Assembly (NCBI GenBank): GCA_902566635.1
Contig: CACFJP010000009.1
Span: forward strand, 1 to 59,342
Direction of reading: 5' to 3'
Source of the DNA: an uncultured Bacteroidota bacterium
GTDB lineage: Bacteria > Bacteroidota > Bacteroidia > Flavobacteriales > Flavobacteriaceae
Length of the DNA: 59,342 nucleotides
Of this stretch, positions 16,442 through 27,087 are shown in pieces (positions within the stretch are counted from its first letter, which is position 1; each line of letters begins with the position of its first letter). Position numbers and translations under genes: made by a program. The notes under the pieces were generated by a model. It was not told the origin of the DNA. It saw only the letters and a list, made by a program, of their open reading frames with translations, and ran no database searches.

Positions 16442-17176
16442 CTAAACTTTTTTATACACCTCACCAAAAGGAATCCGAAATCGCTCGCCATAGACCCCTT
16501 TAGGATCTCGTATCCCACAGCCAATCACCATATTGATTTCTGCTTTACGATTAATCCCCAATGCACGTTTGACACGTAAACTGTCATGCCCTTCCATTGG
16601 GCAAGTATCATATCCGATTGCAGCCATGGCAATCATAAAGTTTTGCGCAGCAAGACCAGCACTCTTTTGCGCTACAACTCGCAAATCACTTCTTCGATTC
16701 TGTCGATACATGGGTCGAAACAACCCAACGATCTGCGCAGAGAGATAAATAACCCATCCCTTCAATCCAAAAAAACTGCTGTACAATGTTGGTACCAACT
16801 TGCTGTAATAGTTTAATACCATTTTTTTTTGAGAAGGACGGAAAGCATTAGACGCTCGAAATGCATTGGACAGATAGTTGTAATTGGCTTTTGCTCGACT
16901 GCGCCAGAGGTCACGTCGCGTGACAACCACAACCAGTTGATTGGCTGTTTTGGCAGCACCTTGATTAAAACAAGCCTTGGCAATTTCCTCACATTTTTGT
17001 TTGTCTGTCACATGATAAAACTCCCAAAGTTGCAAGTTGCTACTCGTGGGTGCGAGCGTAGCCTGATAGATGCAATCCTTCACTTTTTCATCGTCAAGTG
17101 CTTCGTCAGTATATGTACGAACAGATCGTCGATATGCAATTGCCTCTCGTACTGTTTTTTCTTTTATCCCAGCCAA
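16442..17176 (-). CDS. Nitroreductase family flavoprotein
   Basis: 244 residues, FMN-dependent oxidoreductase fold. RRSVRTYTDEALDDEKV near residue 17 is the family FMN-phosphate loop, TSSNLQLWEFYHV follows near 40, and a late AAIGYDTCPMEGHDSLRVKRALGI resembles the C-terminal FMN-binding segment. Natural substrate unknown. Its first 13 bases overlap the end of the aldehyde dehydrogenase gene, so it is the second gene of a coupled pair, and it meets ychF tail-to-tail with six bases between. Confidence 0.87.
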   Translation of the reverse strand: MAGIKEKTVREAIAYRRSVRTYTDEALDDEKVKDCIYQATLAPTSSNLQLWEFYHVTDKQKCEEIAKACFNQGAAKTANQLVVVVTRRDLWRSRAKANYNYLSNAFRASNAFRPSQKKMVLNYYSKLVPTLYSSFFGLKGWVIYLSAQIVGLFRPMYRQNRRSDLRVVAQKSAGLAAQNFMIAMAAIGYDTCPMEGHDSLRVKRALGINRKAEINMVIGCGIRDPKGVYGERFRIPFGEVYKKV

Positions 17177-18558
17177 TTCACTAATTTTTTTAAGATACCA
17201 ATCTTCTTTTTATAGGGCGCATACCTATAGGAAGGGTCTGGCCAACTACTTCGTTTGATGTAAGGTTTGTTGTGTGTGAATGCATAAAAACTGTGTTTTC
17301 CATGATAGGCTCCACTTCCACTTTTTCCAATACCCCCAAATGGAAGGTTTCGATTGGTGAACTGCAAAAGCGTATCATTGATGATTCCCCCACCATATGA
17401 ATAACTACTCATAATGTTTTTGGACCAACTTTTTCGTTCCGAGAACACATAAAACGATAAAGGCTTTTCATATTGCTCAATGATGGTTGTTAGATCAATG
17501 TCATTATCATAGGAGAGGATGGGTAGGATGGGACCAAAAATCTCTTCTTCCATCAAGGGGTTGTTGGTGTCAGTAAGCACAATCAGTGTTGGTTGTATGT
17601 AGCGTTTTTTGGGATTTGTGTACCCACCATAATTGATGTTTTGACTTTCTAGGAGGCTAGTCAAACGTTCAAAATGACGATCATTAATGATATGTCCATA
17701 ATCTCCCGAATTGGATTGGTCTGCTCCATAACTATCTTCGATCGCTTCAATCATCGCCTTCACTAATGCATCTTTTACAGAAGAATGAACAAGTACATAG
17801 TCTGGCGCAATACAGGTCTGTCCACAGTTCAAAAATTTGCCAAAAACAATTCGCCTTGCTGCAACTTTGATTTTTGCAGAGTTGTCAACAATGCAAGGGT
17901 TTTTACCTCCAAGTTCAAGCAAGGTTGGGGTTAGATGTTTAGCTGCCGCTGCAGCAACAATTTTGGCAACTTGAACTCCACCAGTGTACATGATAAAATC
18001 CCATCTTTCTGCAAGAAGAGATTTACCTACTTCAGGACCACCCTGAACTACTGTTGCCCACTCGTTTGGAAAAGCTAATTTGATGATGTTTTCAACACAA
18101 TCAGCAGTATGAGGTGCCAATTCGGAGGGTTTAACAACAACAGTATTGCCAGCAGCAATTGCGCCGACCAAAGGGGTAAATACAAGTTGAAATGGATAAT
18201 TCCAGGGACTAATATGCAACATTACGCCATAGGGTTCGGGGATGATGTAGTCTCTTGAGGGCCAATTCAAAAGAGAGCTCTTGACACGTTTGGGCTGTGC
18301 CAGTTGTGTGAGGTGACGAAGGAAATAATCGATTTCTGTCAGTACAAGCCCTACCTCTGAAAGATAGGTTTCACTGGTTGATTTCCCCAAATCTTTGAAT
18401 AATGCTTGGTTGATTGCAGCTTCCTCAGATTGAATGACCTCTTTGAGTTTTTTCAATAATTTTTTACGAGATTTTATCGATAGTGTCTCTCCCTTGTCAA
18501 AAAACAATCGTTGCGATTGAATTACTGAATGTTTAAAACCTATATTTTCAACTTTCAT
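17164..18558 (-). CDS. Aldehyde dehydrogenase, class 3-like
   Basis: 464-residue NAD(P)-dependent aldehyde dehydrogenase similar to the class 3/fatty-aldehyde type, which lacks the long N-terminus of classes 1 and 2. Catalytic residues are C249 (NCGQTC) and E215 (LELGGKNP); the N-x-P-F motif PWNYPFQLVFTPL is at 118-130 and VVKPSE at 141-146. The C-terminus (YRYAPYKKKIGILKKLVNWLG) is amphipathic and may touch the membrane. An acyl-CoA reductase lies nearby on the same strand (13892-14950), which makes fatty aldehyde a reasonable guess, not shown. Coupled by overlap to the nitroreductase gene. Confidence 0.9.
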   Translation of the reverse strand: MKVENIGFKHSVIQSQRLFFDKGETLSIKSRKKLLKKLKEVIQSEEAAINQALFKDLGKSTSETYLSEVGLVLTEIDYFLRHLTQLAQPKRVKSSLLNWPSRDYIIPEPYGVMLHISPWNYPFQLVFTPLVGAIAAGNTVVVKPSELAPHTADCVENIIKLAFPNEWATVVQGGPEVGKSLLAERWDFIMYTGGVQVAKIVAAAAAKHLTPTLLELGGKNPCIVDNSAKIKVAARRIVFGKFLNCGQTCIAPDYVLVHSSVKDALVKAMIEAIEDSYGADQSNSGDYGHIINDRHFERLTSLLESQNINYGGYTNPKKRYIQPTLIVLTDTNNPLMEEEIFGPILPILSYDNDIDLTTIIEQYEKPLSFYVFSERKSWSKNIMSSYSYGGGIINDTLLQFTNRNLPFGGIGKSGSGAYHGKHSFYAFTHNKPYIKRSSWPDPSYRYAPYKKKIGILKKLVNWLG

Positions 18559-18791
18559 AAACTACAATGTTACAAAAATTAACATGGTCTCATATTTTAA
18601 GAAAAATAAAAAGTTTTTATTTGTGAAATCTTGAATTTACTGCATCTTTGAACTTTGAAAATTAAACAATTGTTAGACATCGTTGATAATTTATATTTAA
18701 CATATTGATAATCAATAATTTAAAAATACAATTTTGAATTTAGGCATCAGGGGTGTTTTTTTTACATGATCATTACCTACTTATCATTAAA

Positions 18792-18799
18792 TAGTTTTG
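18792..18799 (+). promoter_or_regulatory. Candidate -7 box TAGTTTTG for the ilv operon
   Basis: Exact TAnnTTTG match; predicted start near 18804 leaves a 17-base leader before the GTG of ilvD. Such a short leader leaves no room for a transcribed attenuator. Confidence 0.45.
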
Positions 18800-18820
18800 A
18801 TCTGAATTCTATTACAAAAG

Positions 18821-20494
18821 GTGAACAAATACAGTAAAACAGTAACGCAAGACCCAACCCAACCAGCTGCGCAAGCAATGCTCCACGCGATTGGTTTGAC
18901 ATATGATGATTTGCAAAAACCTTTGGTAGGTATTGCCTCAACTGGGTATGAGGGCAACCCTTGCAATATGCATTTGAATGACTTGTCTTTGCATGTTAAA
19001 GAAGGTGCAACGCAAGTCGATCTTGTTGGTCTAATCTTCAATACGATAGGGGTAAGTGATGGGATTTCGATGGGTACGCCTGGAATGCGTTTTTCCCTTC
19101 CTTCGAGGGATTTAATCGCTGATTCTATGGAAACAGTGATGGGAGGAATGTCATACGATGCGATGGTTACTGTTGTGGGTTGTGACAAAAATATGCCAGG
19201 TGCCTTAATGGCGATGTTGCGTCTCAATCGACCATCTCTTCTGTTATATGGTGGCACGATTGCAGCTGGCTGTCTCAATGACCAAAAACTCGACATCGTT
19301 TCTGCTTTTGAGGCTTGGGGTCAAAAAGTTGCTGGCTCTATCGACGAAAAAGAATTTAAAGCAGTGGTTCAAAATGCTTGTCCAGGTGCTGGTGCTTGTG
19401 GGGGTATGTACACTGCCAATACCATGGCTTCCTCTATCGAGGCACTGGGGATGTCGTTGCCATACAGTTCGTCTAATCCAGCAGTAGGGCAAGCCAAAGA
19501 AAAAGACGGAGTTGATGCAGGTAAAGCACTTAAACTTCTGTTGCAAAAAGATATTAAGCCGAAGGACATAGTAACCAAAAAATCTCTTAATAATGCACTT
19601 CGCCTTATTACAGTTCTCGGGGGTTCAACCAATGCAGTACTGCACTATCTTGCCATTGCAAAAGCAGCAAATATCGATCTGACAATCGATGACTTTCAAA
19701 GCATCAGCGATTGCACACCATTTTTGGCAGATTTAAAACCCAGTGGAAAATTTTTGATGGAAGATGTGCATCGTGTTGGAGGTGTTCCAGCTGTGATGAA
19801 ATACATGATTGAACATGGAATGTTGCATGGCGATTGCCTAACAGTAACAGGAAAAACAATTGCTGAAAACCTCGAAACAGTGCAACCCTTAAATGTTGAT
19901 CAAAAAGTAATTCGACCAGTTTCCAACCCAATTAAACCCAATGGCCACATCAGAATCCTGAAAGGCAACCTTGCAGAAGAGGGTTCTGTTGCAAAAATAA
20001 CAGGTAAGGAAGGCCTTCTTTTTAGTGGACCTGCACGAGTGTTTGAAGGGGAGTTTGATGCCAATGATGGCATTCGTTCTGGCCAAGTTCAAAAAGGGGA
20101 AGTTGTTGTTATACGCTATGAAGGGCCCAAAGGAGGTCCTGGCATGCCTGAGATGCTCAAGCCAACAGCTGCGATTATGGGCGCTGGGTTGGGCAATGAT
20201 GTGGCACTAATCACTGATGGTAGGTTCTCGGGTGGTACACACGGATTTGTAGTCGGACACATCACTCCCGAGGCACAAGTTGGAGGTACTCTTGCACTTG
20301 TCCATGATGGCGATATTATTACCATCAACGCAGAAGACAATACCATTGTACTCGACGTTCATGATAAAGAATTAGAACGGCGAAAAGCGAAATGGAAAGC
20401 ACCCAAACTCAAAGTATCAAGTGGTGTTCTTTATAAATATGCAAAAGCAGTTTCATCTGCCTCTGATGGCTGTGTAACAGACGAAAATTTATGA
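18821..20494 (+). CDS. ilvD: Dihydroxy-acid dehydratase
   Basis: Dehydrates dihydroxy-isovalerate and dihydroxy-methylvalerate to the 2-oxoacids that become valine and isoleucine; an Fe-S enzyme. 557 residues. Cluster cysteines are C48 (EGNPCNMH), C121 (VGCDKNMPG) and C193 ([16 protein letters not shown]). The C-terminal domain has [17 protein letters not shown]. The start is a GTG at 18821: the protein then begins [20 protein letters not shown], the family N-terminus, and no ATG is available. It overlaps ilvB by four bases (ATGA), opening the ilvDBNCA operon. Confidence 0.96.
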   Translation: MNKYSKTVTQDPTQPAAQAMLHAIGLTYDDLQKPLVGIASTGYEGNPCNMHLNDLSLHVKEGATQVDLVGLIFNTIGVSDGISMGTPGMRFSLPSRDLIADSMETVMGGMSYDAMVTVVGCDKNMPGALMAMLRLNRPSLLLYGGTIAAGCLNDQKLDIVSAFEAWGQKVAGSIDEKEFKAVVQNACPGAGACGGMYTANTMASSIEALGMSLPYSSSNPAVGQAKEKDGVDAGKALKLLLQKDIKPKDIVTKKSLNNALRLITVLGGSTNAVLHYLAIAKAANIDLTIDDFQSISDCTPFLADLKPSGKFLMEDVHRVGGVPAVMKYMIEHGMLHGDCLTVTGKTIAENLETVQPLNVDQKVIRPVSNPIKPNGHIRILKGNLAEEGSVAKITGKEGLLFSGPARVFEGEFDANDGIRSGQVQKGEVVVIRYEGPKGGPGMPEMLKPTAAIMGAGLGNDVALITDGRFSGGTHGFVVGHITPEAQVGGTLALVHDGDIITINAEDNTIVLDVHDKELERRKAKWKAPKLKVSSGVLYKYAKAVSSASDGCVTDENL

Positions 20495-22209
20495 GCATCA
20501 AACCAACATTAAACGACCCAAAAGGCCCAATCACAGGAGCAGAGGCGATTGTTCGCAGTCTTGCTGCTGAAGGTGCTGATTTGATTTATGGATATCCAGG
20601 TGGTGCGATTATGCCTGTCTATGATGAACTTTATAAATTTCAAGATCATATAAATCATATCTTGGTACGTCATGAGCAAGGAGCTGCGCACGCTGCGCAG
20701 GGTTTTGCCAGGGTCTCAGGTAAAGTTGGTGTATGTATCGCTACATCTGGTCCAGGCGCAACAAACTTGGTTACAGGCATTGCCGATGCGATGATCGACT
20801 CAACACCAATTGTCTGTATCACTGGTCAGGTGCCTTCACATCTGTTGGGTTCAGATGCTTTTCAAGAAACAGACATCATTGGTATCTCAACCCCAGTGAC
20901 CAAATGGAGTTATCAAATTACAAAGGTAGAAGAAATACCAGAAATCATTGCAAAGGCATTTTATATTGCTCGTTCAGGTCGCCCAGGACCAGTATTGATT
21001 GACATCACCAAAGACGCACAGTTTGCAAGTGCTGGTTTTTCCTATCAACCTTGCACTCGCATACGGAGCTACAAGCCAGTTCCTCATACTACTGAGACTG
21101 TTTTGATGCAGGCAGCCGAGCTGATTAATCAAGCCAAAAATCCCTTAATTGTATGGGGGCAGGGTGTGATTTTGGGTGAGGCAGAAGAAGAGTTTCGCAC
21201 ATTTGTAGAAAAATCAGGTGTCCCTGCAGCATGGACAATTTTAGGGGTGTCTGCCATAGAAACTGCCCATCCACTGAACGTAGGTATGGTGGGGATGCAT
21301 GGGAATTATGGACCTAATCTACTCACCAATGAGTGTGATGTCTTGATCGCAATCGGCATGCGCTTTGATGATCGAGTTACAGGAGATTTGTCAACCTATG
21401 CCAAACAAGCCAAAATCATTCATTTTGAAATTGACCCTGCAGAAGTTGATAAAAATGTTGAGGTCGATATTGCTGTTATGGGGGATGTCAAGCATACTCT
21501 CGATGCAATCATGCCTCATATAGAAACAAAAACATATCCCGAGTGGCTCGGGCGATTTAAAGAGCTCGATGCAATTGAATTTGACAAGGTCATTGATCGA
21601 GAAATAAATCCCACCAAATCAGGCTTGACAATGGGTGAGGTGATCAAAACGATTAATGCCAATAGCAAAGGAGATGCAGTAATTGTAACAGATGTAGGTC
21701 AGCATCAGATGATTGCCTGCCGCTATGCAGAGTTTGTACAGTCGAAAAGCAATATCACATCAGGTGGTTTGGGAACAATGGGATTTGCATTACCAGCTGC
21801 ACTAGGTGCCAAAATGGGTGCACCAGGACGAGAAGTTGTTGCAGTGATTGGTGATGGCGGATTTCAAATGAATATACAAGAGTTGGGTACAATTTTCCAA
21901 ACACAAGCTGCTGTCAAAATTGTGATTCTCAACAATGACTTTTTGGGGATGGTTCGCCAATGGCAACAATTGTTTTTTGACAAGCGCTATGCCTCAACAG
22001 AGATGTTGAATCCGGATTTTGTAAGAATTGCAGAGGGTTATTTTATCGACGCAAAACGAGTTACTGAACGTAAAGAAATGACTGTAGCAGTTGCCGAAAT
22101 GATGAAATCTGACAAACCTTATTTATTAGAGGTTTGTGTGGAAAAAGAAAACAATGTATTTCCGATGATACCTTCTGGGGCATCGGTTTCTGATATCAGA
22201 CTTGAATAA
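20491..22209 (+). CDS. ilvB: Acetolactate synthase large subunit
   Basis: TPP-dependent enzyme joining pyruvate with pyruvate or 2-oxobutyrate in valine and isoleucine synthesis. 572 residues with the three TPP-fold domains: catalytic Glu62 in [12 protein letters not shown], central FAD-domain segments near 200-330, and TPP/Mg motif [15 protein letters not shown] followed by LNN near 470. It begins inside the ilvD stop (ATGA overlap) and ends two bases before ilvN, its regulatory partner. Confidence 0.96.
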   Translation: MSIKPTLNDPKGPITGAEAIVRSLAAEGADLIYGYPGGAIMPVYDELYKFQDHINHILVRHEQGAAHAAQGFARVSGKVGVCIATSGPGATNLVTGIADAMIDSTPIVCITGQVPSHLLGSDAFQETDIIGISTPVTKWSYQITKVEEIPEIIAKAFYIARSGRPGPVLIDITKDAQFASAGFSYQPCTRIRSYKPVPHTTETVLMQAAELINQAKNPLIVWGQGVILGEAEEEFRTFVEKSGVPAAWTILGVSAIETAHPLNVGMVGMHGNYGPNLLTNECDVLIAIGMRFDDRVTGDLSTYAKQAKIIHFEIDPAEVDKNVEVDIAVMGDVKHTLDAIMPHIETKTYPEWLGRFKELDAIEFDKVIDREINPTKSGLTMGEVIKTINANSKGDAVIVTDVGQHQMIACRYAEFVQSKSNITSGGLGTMGFALPAALGAKMGAPGREVVAVIGDGGFQMNIQELGTIFQTQAAVKIVILNNDFLGMVRQWQQLFFDKRYASTEMLNPDFVRIAEGYFIDAKRVTERKEMTVAVAEMMKSDKPYLLEVCVEKENNVFPMIPSGASVSDIRLE

Positions 22210-22211
22210 CG

Positions 22212-22736
22212 ATGAAACAAAAAACCTATACTATATCGATTTATTCTGAAAACAATGTTGGGTTGCTTTCAAGGATATCTGCCATCTTCTTAAAACGACA
22301 TATCAACATCGATAGTCTAAATACATCAATGTCAGAAATTGAGGATATTTTTCGCTTTGTCATTGTTGCGAAGCTCACAGAAGAGCAAGTAATGAAAATT
22401 GTGAAGCAAATCGAAAAGCAAATTGAAGTGATCAAAGCGTTTTATCATACAGACGAAGAAACCATTTTTCAAGAATCTGCTTTGTACAAAGTCAAATCGA
22501 ATTCACTATTTGAGCAACGTCAAATTCAAAATGTAATCAAAAAAAGTCATGCGAATATCGTAACTGTTAACCCAGAGTTTTTTGTCATTGAAAAAACAGG
22601 GTTTCGAGAAGAAACAGAACAGTTGTACAACGAACTTGCACCTTATGGTTTGTTACAGTTTGTTCGTTCTGGTCGAATTTCTGTGACGAAATCTCCAATG
22701 CAAATCACCCACATTTTAAAAGAATTCTCTAAATAA
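22212..22736 (+). CDS. ilvN: Acetolactate synthase small (regulatory) subunit
   Basis: 174-residue regulatory subunit that binds valine and activates the large subunit. An N-terminal ACT domain ([20 protein letters not shown] from residue 5, then [10 protein letters not shown]) is followed by the C-terminal domain with [11 protein letters not shown] and [14 protein letters not shown]. Length matches the long bacterial form. Placed two bases behind ilvB and seven before ilvC. Confidence 0.94.
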   Translation: MKQKTYTISIYSENNVGLLSRISAIFLKRHINIDSLNTSMSEIEDIFRFVIVAKLTEEQVMKIVKQIEKQIEVIKAFYHTDEETIFQESALYKVKSNSLFEQRQIQNVIKKSHANIVTVNPEFFVIEKTGFREETEQLYNELAPYGLLQFVRSGRISVTKSPMQITHILKEFSK

Positions 22737-22743
22737 ATTTATC

Positions 22744-24216
22744 ATGTTTAATTATTTTAATACCCTTTCTTTAAACGAAAAACTCGATCAACTGGGTCGT
22801 TGTCGATTCATGGATTCATCTGAATTTTCTGAAGGTATTGCTGCCTTGGAAGGCAAAAACATCGTTATTGTTGGTTGTGGCGCACAAGGTCTAAATCAAG
22901 GGCTGAACATGCGTGATTCGGGGCTCCAAATATCCTACGCACTCCGTGCAGGAGCAATTGAGCAAAAACGTACCTCATTCAACAATGCTGTTTCAAATGA
23001 TTTTCCTGTTGGTACTTACGAAGATATGATTCCATCTGCCGATTTGGTTATAAATCTCACTCCTGACAAAAACCACACTTCAGTTGTCAAAGCAGTGATG
23101 CCATTGATGAAAAAGGGAGCGACTTTGTCTTATTCACATGGTTTTAATATCGTCGAAGAGGGCGTAAAAATTCGTAAGGATCTCACAGTGATTATGGTTG
23201 CACCCAAAAGCCCTGGTTCAGAAGTTAGAGAGGAATATAAACGTGGTTTTGGCGTGCCAACGCTTATTGCTGTTCATGTGAATAATGACCCAAATGGATA
23301 TGGATTAGAGCAAGCTAAGGCCTATTGTGTCGGAACAGGTGGTCATCGTGCTGGGGTGTTGGAATCCTCGTTTGTAGCAGAGGTGAAGTCTGACTTGATG
23401 GGCGAACAAACCATCTTGTGTGGTGTGCTTCAAACAGGTTCAATATTGTGCTTTGACAAGATGGTTGAGTTGGGTATTGACCCAAGCTATGCTTCAAAAC
23501 TCATTCAGTTTGGTTGGGAGACAATTACTGAAGCATTAAAGCATGGTGGTGTTACTAACATGATGGATCGTTTGAGTAACCCAGCTAAGATCAAAGCTTT
23601 TGAACTTTCCGAAAATTTGAAAGAAATTATGACACCATTGTTTAAAAAGCATATGGATGATATCATGTCGGGGCACTTTTCAAAGACCATGATGGAAGAC
23701 TGGGCAAACGATGATAAAAATCTATTGACTTGGCGTGCAGCAACTGGCAAAACAGCCTTTGAAAAAACAGTCATCACTGACAAAAAAATCAGCGAGCAAG
23801 AGTACTTTGACCATGGTATATTAATGGTTGCTTTTGTTCGTGCAGGAGTCGAATTGGCATTTGATACGATGGTTGCTTCAGGGATCAAAGATGCATCAGC
23901 ATACTATGAGTCTCTTCACGAAACTCCTTTGATTGCCAACACAATTGCTCGTAAAAAACTATTTGAAATGAATCGTGTGATATCAGATACAGCAGAGTAT
24001 GGTTGTTATTTGTTCGATCATGCTTGTAAACCATTACTCACAGATTTTATGAAGCAAATTAGTACTGATGTCATCGGATCTTCATATAAATCTCACGAAA
24101 CAGGTGTTGACAACCAAAAATTGATTGAAATAAATGAAATCATTCGAAATCACCCTGTTGAAGTGATTGGAAAAGAACTTCGTGGTTCGATGACTGCAAT
24201 GAAGAAACTGGTATAA
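22744..24216 (+). CDS. ilvC: Ketol-acid reductoisomerase, class II
   Basis: Isomerises and reduces acetolactate/acetohydroxybutyrate with NADPH. 490 residues, the long class II form with a duplicated C-terminal helical domain. Dinucleotide motif VGCGAQG at 43-49; the LRAGAI loop that follows carries the Arg expected for [19 protein letters not shown] near 153 and [15 protein letters not shown] near 218 hold the Mg ligands. Fourth gene of the operon; ilvA starts three bases after its stop. Confidence 0.96.
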   Translation: MFNYFNTLSLNEKLDQLGRCRFMDSSEFSEGIAALEGKNIVIVGCGAQGLNQGLNMRDSGLQISYALRAGAIEQKRTSFNNAVSNDFPVGTYEDMIPSADLVINLTPDKNHTSVVKAVMPLMKKGATLSYSHGFNIVEEGVKIRKDLTVIMVAPKSPGSEVREEYKRGFGVPTLIAVHVNNDPNGYGLEQAKAYCVGTGGHRAGVLESSFVAEVKSDLMGEQTILCGVLQTGSILCFDKMVELGIDPSYASKLIQFGWETITEALKHGGVTNMMDRLSNPAKIKAFELSENLKEIMTPLFKKHMDDIMSGHFSKTMMEDWANDDKNLLTWRAATGKTAFEKTVITDKKISEQEYFDHGILMVAFVRAGVELAFDTMVASGIKDASAYYESLHETPLIANTIARKKLFEMNRVISDTAEYGCYLFDHACKPLLTDFMKQISTDVIGSSYKSHETGVDNQKLIEINEIIRNHPVEVIGKELRGSMTAMKKLV

Positions 24217-24219
24217 ATA

Positions 24220-25470
24220 TTGGCTGATCTATTTGACATAAAAAACATTCAAAAAGCAAAAGATATCGTTCGTGGTGTCGCTTTGGTTACTCCTCTACAA
24301 CACAATGAAAGGTTAAGTGAGCAGTATGATGCGAATGTGTATTTCAAAAGAGAAGATCTTCAGCCCATAAGATCGTTTAAGCTTCGAGGTGCTTATCACA
24401 AAATCTATAAACTTTCTGATACAGAAAGAAAATTGGGAATCGTTTGTGCGAGTGCTGGCAATCATGCCCAAGGAGTTGCACTTGCTTGTAATAAACTTGG
24501 AATCAAAGGAACGATTTTTATGCCTGTTCCCACACCAAAACAGAAACTCAATCAAGTTCGTATGTTTGGGGGTGAGAACATAGAAACAAGACTTGTTGGC
24601 GATACATTTGATGATGCCTATGCTGCTGCACAGTCATTTAAAGATAAATCAAAGAGTATTTTTATTCACCCTTTTGATGATAAAGATGTAGTAATAGGTC
24701 AAGCAACACTTGCACTCGAACTTTTAGAGCAATCGCAAGCCCCTATTGATTATATTCTTGTTCCCATTGGGGGAGGTGGTCTTATTTCCGGCGTTTTACA
24801 CGTTTTTAAAACCCTTTCGCCCAATACAAAGGTGATTGGAATAGAACCCGAAGGAGCACCGGCCATGCATCAATCCTTAGAAAGGGGAAAAAATACTGAA
24901 CTGAATAGCATTGATCCCTTTGTTGATGGCGCTGCAGTACGTAAAGTAGGAGACGATGCATATGATCTGTGTGACAACTATTTGGATAAGCTAGTCCTTG
25001 TTTCAGAAGGTAAAATATGCCAATCGATACTCAAATTATACAACAGAGAAGCGATTGTTGTAGAGCCTGCTGGTGCGATGTCAACAGCTTCATTAAAAAT
25101 GATTGGTGAAGAAATTAAGGGAAAGAATGTGGTCTGTTTGATTTGTGGTGGGAATAATGACATCACCCGAATGGCAGAAATCAAAGAACGTGCATTGTTG
25201 GAAGCAAAATTGCTTCACTACTTCATTGTTCGCTTTCCACAGCGTGCTGGTGCACTTAAAGAGTTTGTTGCAGATGTACTTGGTCCAAAAGACGACATTA
25301 CCTTCTTTGAGTACTCCAAAAAGAACAACCGTTCGAATGGTCCAGCTGTCGTTGGGATAGAACTGAAAAACCCATATGATTTTAATCCTCTGGTGGAACG
25401 AATGAAATTAAAAGGTTTTTATGGAGATTATATCAACAATAAACCAGATTTGTTTCAATTTTTAATATAA
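24220..25470 (+). CDS. ilvA: Threonine ammonia-lyase (biosynthetic type, short)
   Basis: PLP enzyme converting threonine to 2-oxobutyrate, committing it to isoleucine. 416 residues. The PLP lysine is K54 in SFKLRGAYHKI; GGGGLISG near 188 binds the phosphate. The C-terminal 85 residues form one ACT-like domain (HYFIVRFPQRAGALKEFV), not the two of the 514-residue enterobacterial enzyme, so feedback by isoleucine may differ. Start is TTG at 24220 (MADLFDIKNI), three bases after ilvC; no ATG lies nearby. Operon context favours the biosynthetic role over threonine breakdown. Confidence 0.94.
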   Translation: MADLFDIKNIQKAKDIVRGVALVTPLQHNERLSEQYDANVYFKREDLQPIRSFKLRGAYHKIYKLSDTERKLGIVCASAGNHAQGVALACNKLGIKGTIFMPVPTPKQKLNQVRMFGGENIETRLVGDTFDDAYAAAQSFKDKSKSIFIHPFDDKDVVIGQATLALELLEQSQAPIDYILVPIGGGGLISGVLHVFKTLSPNTKVIGIEPEGAPAMHQSLERGKNTELNSIDPFVDGAAVRKVGDDAYDLCDNYLDKLVLVSEGKICQSILKLYNREAIVVEPAGAMSTASLKMIGEEIKGKNVVCLICGGNNDITRMAEIKERALLEAKLLHYFIVRFPQRAGALKEFVADVLGPKDDITFFEYSKKNNRSNGPAVVGIELKNPYDFNPLVERMKLKGFYGDYINNKPDLFQFLI

Positions 25471-25485
25471 TTGTAAAAAATTTGC

Positions 25486-27084
25486 ATGATATCTACGTAT
25501 TCCTCAATACCCAAAGAATATGCTATAGGAGAAACTATAGCACACACCAATTATTTGATCGATGGTCAAATTGGAACTTGGGATGGAAACTCGGCTGAGG
25601 TGTATTCTTCCATACAAACTGAAAATGAAAAGGGTGAGTACGGTCCAACGCTGTTGGGAACTGTTCCCGACATGGATGAAAAAGCTGCTCTAGACGCCTT
25701 GCATGCTGCTGATAAAGCGTATGATAAAGGACAAGGACAGTGGCCAACCATGAAAGTCTCTGAACGAGTTGCGTGTATGCAGAATTTTGTTGACTTGATG
25801 AAGCTCAAAAGAGAAGAAATCGTCAAGTTGATCATGTGGGAAATCGGAAAAAACCTCAATGATTCTCAAAAAGAATTTGATAGAACAGTCGACTATATCA
25901 TTGATACCATTGCTGCTTACAAGGACATCGATCGTGCAAGTGCTAAATTCCATCAAGAGGGTGGGGTTCATGCACACATTCGTAGAGGACCCATTGGCAT
26001 TGTACTTTGTTTGGGGCCTTATAACTACCCTCTGAATGAGACTTTTTGCTTGTTGATCCCAGCAATTATGATGGGTAACACTGCTATTTTTAAGCCTGCA
26101 AAGCATGGTGTACTTCTCATTGCTCCTTTACTTGAAGCATTTCACAAGAGTTTTCCACCAGGAGTTGTGAACATTGTATTTGGTAGAGGTCGAACCATTG
26201 CTTCGCCCATCATGAAGTCAGGGTTGGTTGATGTTTTGGCTCTCATAGGTCATAGCAGTTCTGCAATTTCACTGCAAGATCTTCACCCAAAGAAAAGCAG
26301 ACTTCGCTTGGTTTTGGGTTTAGAGGCCAAAAATCCGGGGATTATTTTACCTGATGCTGATTTGGAACAAGCAGTAAGTGAATGTATTAGTGGCACATTA
26401 TCGTTTAATGGTCAGCGATGTACTGCTCTCAAGGTGTTATATGTCCATGAAGATATACGTGAACAGTTTTTAGAGAAATTTTCTAAAGCAGTGGATGCAT
26501 TGCAAGTTGGATTACCATGGGAAAATTCTTTATTGACTCCCTTGCCAGAACCCAGCAAGCCTGCATACATCAAAGATTTGATTGATGATGCAGTTGAAAA
26601 AGGCGCATCAGTCATTAATGCTAAAGGTGGTGAAATGACTGCAAACTATTGCTTTCCAGCAGTGTTATACCCTGTTACACAAGACATGAAGGTATATGAT
26701 GAAGAGCAATTTGGCCCTGTTATACCAGTATTGTCGTTTACTGATATTCAGCAGCCATTGGAGGATATGTCTTCTTCCTCATATGGCCAGCAAGTTAGTC
26801 TTTTTGGTAAAGATGTAAATCAGTTGGCACCACTAATTGACACCCTTGCCAACCTTGTATGTCGTGTGAATTTGAATAGCTCTTGCCAGCGAGGTCCTGA
26901 TGTTTATCCTTTTACAGGGCGAAAGGACTCGGCAGTGAGTACATTGAGTGTTCACGATGCGCTGCGTTCCTTCTCGATTCGAACTTTCCTCGCTTCAAAA
27001 GTGAATGACACCAACAATGTGATCTTAGAGCGCTTGATGGCATCCAAAAAATCTAAGTTTATCAGTACGGATTATATATTGTAG
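25486..27084 (+). CDS. gapN: NADP-dependent non-phosphorylating glyceraldehyde-3-phosphate dehydrogenase
   Basis: 532-residue aldehyde dehydrogenase-family enzyme oxidising glyceraldehyde 3-phosphate directly to 3-phosphoglycerate and producing NADPH. Catalytic C312 ([10 protein letters not shown]) and E280 (GLEAKNPGI); PYNYPLNE near 178. The C-terminal [19 protein letters not shown] stretch is characteristic of GapN rather than other aldehyde dehydrogenases. It starts 16 bases after ilvA with no terminator between, so it is probably in the ilv transcript; a link is that IlvC consumes NADPH, which is inference. It ends three bases from dnaN, tail-to-tail. Confidence 0.88.
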   Translation: MISTYSSIPKEYAIGETIAHTNYLIDGQIGTWDGNSAEVYSSIQTENEKGEYGPTLLGTVPDMDEKAALDALHAADKAYDKGQGQWPTMKVSERVACMQNFVDLMKLKREEIVKLIMWEIGKNLNDSQKEFDRTVDYIIDTIAAYKDIDRASAKFHQEGGVHAHIRRGPIGIVLCLGPYNYPLNETFCLLIPAIMMGNTAIFKPAKHGVLLIAPLLEAFHKSFPPGVVNIVFGRGRTIASPIMKSGLVDVLALIGHSSSAISLQDLHPKKSRLRLVLGLEAKNPGIILPDADLEQAVSECISGTLSFNGQRCTALKVLYVHEDIREQFLEKFSKAVDALQVGLPWENSLLTPLPEPSKPAYIKDLIDDAVEKGASVINAKGGEMTANYCFPAVLYPVTQDMKVYDEEQFGPVIPVLSFTDIQQPLEDMSSSSYGQQVSLFGKDVNQLAPLIDTLANLVCRVNLNSSCQRGPDVYPFTGRKDSAVSTLSVHDALRSFSIRTFLASKVNDTNNVILERLMASKKSKFISTDYIL

Positions 27085-27087
27085 GAC

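Noticed and set aside
18766-18837. Possible leader peptide of 23 codons before ilvD with several Ile and Leu codons
   Set aside because: The frame overlaps the ilvD start, has no run of consecutive Ile/Val/Leu codons beyond two, shows no attenuator hairpins, and the exact promoter box (18792-18799) lies inside it, so it is probably not transcribed.
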